From contig CM049320.1 of NCBI GenBank assembly GCA_026874595.1, positions 27,257,214 through 27,321,213 of the forward strand: 64,000 nucleotides of DNA. The letters run 5' to 3'. Within the stretch, counting starts at the first letter, position 1. Each line of letters opens with the position of its first letter. The position numbers were made by a program, and so were the translations under genes. Below, in pieces: positions 55,429-64,000 of this stretch. Origin of the DNA: Sipunculus nudus (lineage: Eukaryota; Annelida; Sipuncula; Golfingiida; Sipunculidae). A model generated the notes under the pieces. The model was given only the letters and a program-made list of their open reading frames with translations. It had not been told where the DNA came from and made no database searches.

Positions 55429-56040
55429 CAAATGACCCATAGGTCAAGACGTTCAGCTGACTAAGATGACATTCACAAAACGAATGTTATCATCTGAATG
55501 CTAAATTTTGTAGGTCAACTGAAGCTTCGTTCGGAGGATATGGGTAACAGAGACCTAATTTAAGGTTTCCTTTGAGATTACTCATGAACCTCCCTGGGTG
55601 TCAAGTGAGAAATTTTTAGGTGCAATGGTTACGATTTGTGCCCTGTTAACAGACGAACACATCTTTGAAAGTCTAAAAAAGAGAAAAAAATGCGTGAAAT
55701 TTGAAAAAAAAATTCAGGTGGCACCACCAGTCTGCAGGAACTGATGAAACACTCCATGATGAATATGCATGGAAACAATCATGGTGATCAATGTATAAGT
55801 TGTTCAGATACTGGAGCATTTGTATCAAATTTGTAATTATTCTTTGGGGTACTTCTGAGCCCCAAATATCATGGTGATCAAGGCAATAAGCAGAGACCTA
55901 CTCTCAGGTTTCCAAGGAGACTTTTCATGAGCCATCCTGCATGTAAAGATAGAAGACTCTAGGTACAGTAGTTACGATTTGTGCCCTGTTAACAGATGAC
56001 TGCATCTTTAAAGGGCTCAAAAATAAAAAAAAATCGTGTT

Positions 56041-56495
56041 TCAATGTGTCCGTCAGCGTATAAGCGTATGTGGGTATATGCTCGAAAATCGCCACAGGCG
56101 ATTTTCACGCATAGGGTCTGCGTGAACTCGGGGATAAAATAACGTCACTTCAGCATCTCTTTGTGGAAGGCCTGCTCGATCCACCGTACAAATATATACG
56201 CCTGCGAGTTCACGCATATACGCATATACGCGCACATGGAAACACACCCATTTTTTCATGCATATACGCACATACACATAAACGCGCACATGGAAATATA
56301 CCTTTAATTCTTTAGTTTCACTGATATCTAATTGCCTTAATCTCACCTGTATGTGTTGTTCTATATGCGCCTTGCACTGTGGAGTCTTTCCTGTGTGTCG
56401 CTGTCGTAAGTAGGCCTAGAACATAATGCTGCTAACCATGTATAGAGTATGCTATGTCTTACTTGACAATATGTCCTTGTTCAGGAAACTAATTA
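56041..56495. repeat. Insert with perfect hairpins and CGCACATGGAAA repeats
   Basis: Breaks the subrepeat pattern of the surrounding element. It contains a perfect 10-bp stem (GAAAATCGCC/GGCGATTTTC, 56084-56106, 3-base loop), an 11-bp inverted repeat (GCGTGAACTCG at 56120, its complement at 56205) and two copies of GCGCACATGGAAA (about 56229 and 56284) among CATATACGC repeats. Origin unknown. Confidence 0.55.
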
Positions 56496-56929
56496 AATAA
56501 TACAGGTGGCATCATCATTCATGCATATTAGCTTAAGTTCATCAAGACCCATTAGCAAACCAAATTTGATGAGAATCCAACCAGGCTTTCCTGAGGTACC
56601 TGGCAATTTGTGTGTATTTTTCATTACTTCTGGGACGCTCAAAAATACCCCAAAACTCCGAAAATTAAGGTCACAGTGACCCAATTTCAGATTTTGAGGG
56701 GAGAACTTTCAGGAACTCTCGGTATGCCTAGTGAGAAGATTCTGGGTCCAATGGTTATGATTTGTGCCCTACTTTGGTTTCAAATTTTCAAATATTGCGG
56801 GGTGTGCTTAAAAGCCACTCTGCTCATAGAATATGGATAACAGAGACCTAATTTCATGTTTCCAAAGAGACTTTTCATGGACCTCCCTTGATTTTAAGTT
56901 AGAAGATTCAAGGTCCAATGGTTATAATT

Positions 56930-59260
56930 TGTGCCCTGCTTTGGTATCAATTATGCTAGGGATGCTTATAAGCCCCATAGCTCAGAATATGGTTAACACC
57001 TAATTTCAGGTTTCCAAGGATATTTTTCATTGATTTCCCACCAGTGTGCAAGAACTGATGAATCACCATGATGAATATGCATGCAAGGAATCATGGCAAT
57101 CAATGCACAATTTGTTGAGATACTAGAGCTTTGGTATCAACTTTTAAGTTATTCTTGGGGGTCACCTGAGCCCCATAGCTCAGAAGATATGGGTAACAGA
57201 GACCTAATTTCAGGTTTAAACGGAGATATATTTATTGAACTCCCAGCATGTCAAGATAGAAGATTCTAGGTCCAATGGTTACCATTTGTGCCCTGTTAAC
57301 AGATGACTGCATCTTTTAAGGTCTCAAAGATAGAAATAAAAAAAAATCATTAAAAAATCGAAAAAATACAGGTGGCGCCAACAGTCAGCAGGAATTTATG
57401 AAACACTCCATGATGAATATGCATGCAATCAATCATGGCAATCAATGAACTATTTATTGAGATACTAGAGCTTTTGTATCAATTTTTTGTTGTTCTTGGG
57501 GGTACTTCCAATGCTCCATAGCTCAGAGGTTATGGGTAACCGAGACCTAATTCCAGGTTTCCAAAGAGACTTTTAATGGACCTCCCTGCATGTCGTGATA
57601 GAAGATTCTAGGTCCAGTGGTCACGCTTTGTGCCCTGTTAACATATGACCACATCTTTAAAGGTCTCATAAATAAGAGAAACAATTGTTAAAAAATCGAA
57701 AAAAATCCAGGTGGCGCTACATGTCTGCATAAACTGATGAAACATTCCATAACCAATATCCATGCAAAAAATCATGGTTATCAATGCAATAGTTGTTTAG
57801 ATACTTGAGCCTTTATATCAAATTTTCAATTATTTTGGGCGGAACTTCAGGTCCCATTGCTCAAAGAATATGGGTAACAGAGACCTAATTTCATGTTTCC
57901 AAAGAGACTTTTCATGGACCTCCCCGGATTTTAAGTTAGAAGATTCAAGGTCCAATGGTTATAATTTGTGCCCTGCTTTGGTATCAATTATGCTAGGGGT
58001 GCTTATAAGCCTCATAGCTCAGAATGTGGTTAGCAAAGACCTAATTTCAGGTTTCCAAGGATATTTTTCATTGATTTCCCTGCCCTGTTAACAGACTACT
58101 GCATCTTTGAAGTTCTCAAAAATAGAGAGAAAATGCATAAAAATTGGAAAAAAATCCAGGTGGCACCACCAATGTGAACGAACTGATGAAACACTTCATG
58201 ATGAAAATGCATGGAAAGAATCATGGCAATCAATGCACAATTTGTTGAGATACTAGACCTTTTGTCTCAAATTTTAAGTTATTCTCGGGGGTCTCCTGAG
58301 CCCCAAAGCTCAGAGGATATGGGTAACACAGACATAATTTCAGGTTTACACGGAGATATTTTTGACGTCCTAGCATGTCAAGATTCTAGGTCCAATGATT
58401 ACCATTTGTTCCCTGTAAACAGATCACTGCATCTTGTAAAGTCTCAAAAATAGAGATAAAAAATAATTTTAAAAATCGAAAAAATACAGGTGGCGCCACC
58501 AGTCAGCAGGAATTTATGAAACACTCCATGATGAATAGGCAGGCAAAGAATCATGGCAATCAATGAACTATTTGTTGAGATACTAGAGCTTTTGTATCAA
58601 CATTTTTTTGTTCTTGGGGGTACTTCCAAAGCCCCATAGCTCAGAGGTTATGGGTAACAGAGACCTAATTCCAGGTTACCAAGGAGACTTTTAATGGGCC
58701 TCCCTGCATGTCATGATAGAAGATTCTAGGTCCAGTGGTCATGATTTGTGCCCTGTTAACATATGACCGCATCTTTAAAGGTCTCATAAATAAGATAAAA
58801 AATTGTTAAAAAATCGAAAATAAAAATACAGGTGGCGCCAAATGTCTGCAAAAACTAATGAATCACTCCATGATCAATATCCATGCAAAGAATCATGGTG
58901 ATCAATGCAATTGTTGTTTAGATACTTTAGCTTTTATATCAAATTTTCAATTATTCTCGGCGGAACTTCAGGTCCGATTGCTCAAAGAATATGGGTAACA
59001 GAGACCTAATTCCAGGTTTCCAAAGAGATTTTTCATTGACCTCCCTGGATTTTAAGTTAGAAGATTCTAGGTCAAATGGATATAATTTGTGCCCTGCTTT
59101 GGTAACAAATGTTCAATTATGCTAGGGGGGGGCTTATAAGCCCCATAGCTCGGAGAATATGGTTAACAGAGACCTAATTTCAGGTTTCCAAAGATATTTT
59201 TCATTGACTTCCCTGCCCTGTTAACAGACTACTGCATTTTTGTAGTTCTCAAAAAAAAAG
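56930..59260 (-). repeat. Higher-order repeat, ~1.04-1.13 kb period
   Basis: Within the large element, a distinctive monomer containing CTTTGGTA..AATTATGCTAGG recurs at about 56952, 57989 and 59118. The monomers in between recur in the same order (the one with AGTTATTCT.GGGGGTC, then the one with CAGCAGGAATTTATGAAACA). So blocks of three or four monomers were amplified together. Confidence 0.7.
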
Positions 59261-61213
59261 AAAACAAAAATGCATAAAAATTTGAAAAAAAAAAAAATCC
59301 AGGTGGCACTACCAGTGTGCAAGAACTGATTAAACACCATGATGAATATGCATGCAAGGAATCATGGCAATCAATGCACAATTTGTTGAGATACTAGAGC
59401 TTTGGTATCAACTTTTAAGTTATTTTTTGGGGGTCACCTGAGCCCATAGCTCAGAAGATATGGGTAACAGAGACCTAATTTCAGGTTCAAACGGGGATAT
59501 TTTTATTGAACTCCCAGCATGTCAAGATAGAAGATTCTAGGTCCAATGGTTACCATTTGTGCCCTGTTAACAGATGACTGCATCTTCTAAGGTCTCAAAA
59601 TAGAAATAAAAAAATCATTAAAAATCGAAAAATTACAGGTGGCGCCAACAGTCAGCAGGAATTTATGAAACACTCCATCATGAATATGCATGCAATCAAT
59701 CATGGCAATCAATGAACTATTTATTGAGATACTAGAGCTTTAGTATCAATTTTTTGTTGTTCTACGGGGTACTTCCAATGCCCCGTAGCTCAGAGGTTAT
59801 GGGTAACCGAGACCTAATTCCAGGTTTCCAAGGAGACTTTTAATGGGCCTCCCTGCATATAATGATAGAAGATTCTAGGTCCATTGATCACGCTTTGTGC
59901 CCTGTTAACATATGACCGCACCTTTTAAGGTATCAACAATAAGAGAAACAATTGTTAAAAAATCGAAAAAATACAGGTGGCGCTACATGTCTGCATAAAC
60001 TGATGAAACATTCCATAACCAATATCCATGCAAAAAATCATGGTTATCAATGCATTAGGTGTTCAGATACTAGAGCTTTTGTATCAAATTTTCCTTTATT
60101 CTGGGGGATAATTCTGAGCCCTATAGCTCGAAGAATATGAGTAACAGAGACCTTATTCCAGGTTTCCACAGAGACTTTTCATGGGCCTCCCTCATGTCAA
60201 AAGGGAAGATTCTAGGTCCAGTCCTTAGGATTTCTACCCTGTTAACAGATGACCGCGTCTTAAGAGGTCTCAAAAATAGAGAATAAAATTCGTAAAAATA
60301 GAAAAAAAACCAGCTGGCGCAACCAGTTTGCAGAAATTGTTGAAACATTCCATGACCAATATCCATGCAAAGAATCATGATGATCAATGCATTAGTTGTT
60401 CAGATACTTTAGCTTTTGTATCAAATTTTCCATTATCTGGGGGGGGGGGGATACTTCGGAGCCCCATAGCTCAAAGAATAAGGGTCACAGAGACCTAATT
60501 TTAGGTTTCCAAAAAGACGTTTTATGGATCTCCTTGCATATTAAGAGAGAAGATTCTAGGTCCAGTTGTTATGATTTGTTCTCTGTTAACAAATGAACGC
60601 ATCTTTTAAGGTTTCAAGAATAGAGAAAAAAATCGTAAAAAAATACAGGTAGCGCAACCAATCTGCAGAAACTGTTGATACACTACTTTGATCTACACTG
60701 ATCAATGTCTATGCTAAGAATCATTGTGATCAATGCAATTATTCAAAAATTTGAGCTTTTGTATCAAATTTTCCATGATTTTTTTTTTTTGGGGGGGGAG
60801 GGTTACTTCGGAGCCCGATAGCTCGAAGAATATGGGTAACAGAGACCTAATTCCAGGTTTCCACGGAGATTTTCATGGATCTCTCTTGATGTAAATTTAT
60901 AAGATTCCAGTTCAAGTGGTTACGATTTGTGCCCTGTTAAGGGACAGACGGCCGGATGGCCGGACGGCCGGATGGACGAAGGACAAAGAGTGATCGCTAT
61001 ATATAGCTCAGATGACTTACAGTCAGCTGATCTAAAAACAGAGTGTTCAGTGACCCAAAAGCTTGGACGTTATCAGTGCAAACTCTACATTAATTATTTT
61101 GTGGTCAAAGCAATCGAAAACATTCAGAGGAAGGTCATGTGTGTAATGAAATGCTCTCCAGTTCAGCGCGGCTGAGAGCAGTAGATTTCTGATTGGAATG
61201 ATCCGAGCCGTAA

Positions 61214-61214
<1 letters not shown>

Positions 61215-61269
<55 letters not shown>
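61215..61269. repeat. TA microsatellite
   Basis: About 27 TA units. Ile-Tyr frames are artefacts. Confidence 0.95.
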
Positions 61270-61273
<4 letters not shown>

Positions 61274-62619
61274 GCGGATTCGGTCGGGTGGGACGTCGTG
61301 ATGTAAGTGCAAGAGAACCGAGAACCGGATTCTGGGCGTTCTCCTTCTCGCTCCATTTACCTCCGTTTATTATAGTGTGCCTACCCGCTTGCTAGGCGGC
61401 TTATAAATAGGTTAAAAATGCATAAAAGTTATTATTAACTGTTTATTAATATATGACAAATCATGAATAATTAACAATGTTTTAACCATAATATGGCAAA
61501 AATATTACATTACACATAGCAGATCAGTCACAACCTGATTATTTGTTCTTTAAAAATATATTCTTATTTAAAATCGCATGCAGATTTTGAAAAAAAAGAT
61601 ATCTCACTCGAAACGAAATGCACCTGTTCAGAGATTTCGACAGGAATTAGCTCATGAGTATAGCTTCAGATTTAGTCATCCGTTCATGTCGACCAACCCA
61701 TAGTGGCTGAGGCCCAGCCTGGAAATTTGCTCGATATTAATATATATATTTTTAAAAAATACACGGTCCGGTCCTGGTTCAATCGTACAGGAGGCAATCG
61801 GTACTGAGGATCGATCTTTCCAAGGGATCCGACCAGTTCATTCAATAATGAAGTAAAATTATTTTTTTCGAATAAAATTAACTAAAAACCCTCCCCCATG
61901 TAGGTCCTGAAAATTAAGTGAGAAATGAATGTCAGAACCAGCTTGAAAATCTTGCTAACTACAAAACATAATCACATTATAAGGGTTAAGTTCGAAATGT
62001 TTATTCTTTTGTATATTCTTTTGTATTATGCCTGCGAGGCAACCTCATATGGTAACACATACATTGAATCCGGATTCTTATCACAAGCTATAAGGTTATA
62101 TTTTAGATATATTATATACAACCAACCAAACATTTTTTTGTACAGAAATAGTCCAGGTTGACATTTTTCTTGTATGCTAATTGTCAATGCTATATGAGAT
62201 ATATACAGTAAAATAAAGAACACGTTGTATGTCAAATAGCTCCAGAGTAAAACCTGATTAGATAATATTATGTAAACATTTGGCTAATCGGATATGTGTT
62301 AGTACTACTTAACACTGAATTTTGGAATATATAGGAATTTCATGTTAACATCTTAAACGCTTTTTAAGGATCGAAGTTTAGCTAGTAAAAAGATACCAGT
62401 GTATGTTAGCTAAAATCAATTCATAAATATGTAAAATTTCAGGTGATAAATGTTAAAAAAAAAATTATATAAAAAAATAGGATTAACAGAAATCTTAAGG
62501 TTAAATCTGTTCAAGTATTTAATTCATTATACTATTCTATTGTGAAGCAATATGTTTTCCACACTTGCCTATTTTTTACTTTTGCTATAATCAGTGATAA
62601 CAATAAACCAGACCTCCTC
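61270..62619. other. Gene-free stretch
   Basis: AT-rich, no supported gene, repeat or signal. Confidence 0.45.
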
Positions 62620-62996
62620 AACGAGAATGCGCACTTTCCATAATGGTCGTCTCAAGGTTCGGATCCAATTGTCCGGCATCACAGATTATGTTCAATGAAA
62701 TCAAATAGAAACTAGAAACTCAGAACCTAACCTTACCTGTGGAGATATGGCATGATGGTCCTGGGAATTTTCTAAGATACAACAGAATAATCCATTTTAG
62801 GATTTTCAGGATCGCGACTGTGATTGGAGAGGTCTATTCCAACGTACTTTCTTTGTTCTCAATTTTTTTAAAATCATTTATGTGGTAGATATACACAGAG
62901 ATATACTCTCTGGGCCTATCTGCCAAAATCTGTCCTAGCGATTTATCATAAAGTTTCAAATTAGAGGTTAAATTGGAATTATCTTCACAAAAGTTA
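62620..62996 (-). repeat. 3' flank of the second acyltransferase copy (duplicate of 42.8-43.2 kb)
   Basis: Colinear with the flank of the intact gene with more substitutions and small indels than in the coding part. Confidence 0.75.
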
Positions 62997-64000
62997 TCAG
63001 GCGGCGTCACAAAACATTTCAAGCACAGTTTGCAAGTGATTAAGGTAAGCGCTCACAACTGTGCGGCTGTTTCTGCTTTTATTGTACACACAATTCCACA
63101 TCAGACAGTCATTGATTGTCACAACCGCACTGAAGAAAGGGTTACTTTCCATTGAAGTCAGGCCCGTCACGTAAAAGTAATGTTCCTGAAGATTGATGGG
63201 TTCCGTATCATCAGCTTTTTTTTTGATTTCTCCGGTATGGCAGTAGCCAAGGTTGCTTAGACAACACGTGATGCCACCGAAGCCTTTAAGGTAGGAATCT
63301 ATATCGCATTCTTGTACATTTCTTGTCATTCCAAAAGCCGAAGAGGCTTGCAGGTCTCCCAGATGCAGTTTCGTTTCTTCATAGATCTGCTTGCAAATAT
63401 CCAAAATTCTTCCTGGGTAAAGTCATGTCTCTTTTGGAAACTGCAGAGTGCAGCATCGACATATACCCCGAGAGGCGGAGGGGAAGGGAGTTTCAGGTAC
63501 TTTCGTAGATCTATTACCCATGCAGTACTGAAGCCGTTTGGTAGATCTATTTTAAAATGTGTTGCTGTTTTACTGATTGCAGCTGCACTTGCTGCTAACA
63601 ATACACTATTTACTGTAACCATATGGTTCTTGGCTGCTTTAATTATATCCCTGGTGGCGTCTTCAGTGAACACGACCGGATGACAGGCACTGCCACCTGG
63701 CAGAGGCCGTTTCTTATCCTCCGGCAACCTCCAATCTATCCTTTCAGGACCTCCCCAGAGCAGTTTCCTGATTTTAGAAGTCACTTTAGACCATAAAGTT
63801 TCATACCAAGGCTCCGCCAAAACGGGCCGAAGTTGATTTGAATACTCTTCAACCGGAAGGCACATAGGAACAAATGGAATCACGTCCTCGGTACATTGTC
63901 CATGAACCACAGCGGATAATACAGGAAGAAACTGTTGAGACATCAAATCCAATCCACTTTTCCCATCCACTATAGAATGGAGCATTTTAAAGATGATCAC
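62997..64000 (-). pseudogene. Condensation/alcohol-acetyltransferase-like gene, second copy, frameshifted and cut by window end
   Basis: The sequence corresponds to residues ~150 to 484 of the intact copy at 43166-44620. The active-site HSIVDG, the RIDWRLPED block, the LSNLGYC block and the C-terminus are all present, with most residues identical. One base is missing in TTGCAAATATCC (63391-63402) relative to the intact copy, so the frame changes between the block FTQEEFW and the block KQIYEET, and the upstream frame runs to an early stop at 63326. The 5' part lies beyond position 64000. Either a recent pseudogene, a polymorphic allele or an assembly base error. Confidence 0.8.

Larger units (their letters stand above)
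55429..61033 (-). mobile_element. Large family-2 element with higher-order subrepeats
   Basis: Reverse orientation. The start near 61033 reads TTTTTAGATCAGCTGACTG, with GGCCGTCCGGCC-rich sequence. The end near 55429 reads CAGCTGAACGTC then GACCTATGGGTCATTTG. The interior is roughly fifteen diverged ~330-base units (landmarks GTGCCCTGTTAACAGATGAC, AGAAGATTCTAGGTCCA, GGTAACAGAGACCTAATTTC, AATCATGG.AATCAATG, GGTGGCGCCACC). At ~5.6 kb it is the longest copy. Open frames within are repeats in one frame. Confidence 0.75.

Overview
This is eukaryotic, intron-rich, AT-rich, repeat-laden DNA. Spliced exons with GT/AG borders, long TA microsatellites, interspersed elements carrying GTCC-type runs, an LTR retrotransposon and intronic TTAGGG-containing minisatellites point to an animal. 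The repeat style and the acyltransferase family suggest a lophotrochozoan, most likely a bivalve mollusc; this is an inference, not a search result. No tRNA, rRNA, CRISPR or prokaryotic operon was seen.

Layout. 1-7.1 kb is gene-free and holds small repeats plus a nested pair of Helitron-like elements. 7.1-27.4 kb is one plus-strand gene of seven coding exons (324 residues in the model) for a membrane protein with about eight transmembrane segments. Its introns hold a minisatellite (intron 1), repeat fragments, and three of the four copies of a ~2.4 kb noncoding element (family 1). 28-31.7 kb and 37.2-41.9 kb are nests of related elements. 43.2-44.6 kb is an intact minus-strand condensation/alcohol-acetyltransferase-like gene. 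A second, frameshifted copy in the same orientation lies at 63.0-64.0 kb and runs off the window. 46.88-46.98 kb is a perfect 98-bp palindrome. 47.0-54.0 kb is a young, nearly complete Ty3/gypsy-class retrotransposon on the minus strand whose integrase lies upstream of reverse transcriptase (Gmr1-like order). It has near-identical LTRs, a 4-bp target duplication and a proline-tRNA-type primer site, but carries one frameshift and one in-frame stop. 55.4-61.0 kb is a large minus-strand element built from ~330-bp subrepeats in a higher-order array.

The most interesting signals are: (1) the pol domain order of the retrotransposon; (2) a superfamily of noncoding elements sharing a T-run plus AGC start and a palindrome plus CT(A/T)R end, with an apparent empty-site comparison for one insertion; (3) many AGGTCA direct repeats spaced by one base (nuclear-receptor DR1-type) carried by family 1 into the introns of the membrane-protein gene; (4) the perfect palindrome beside the retrotransposon; and (5) the duplicated acyltransferase locus with one decayed copy. 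All exon models come from splice signals and reading frame alone.
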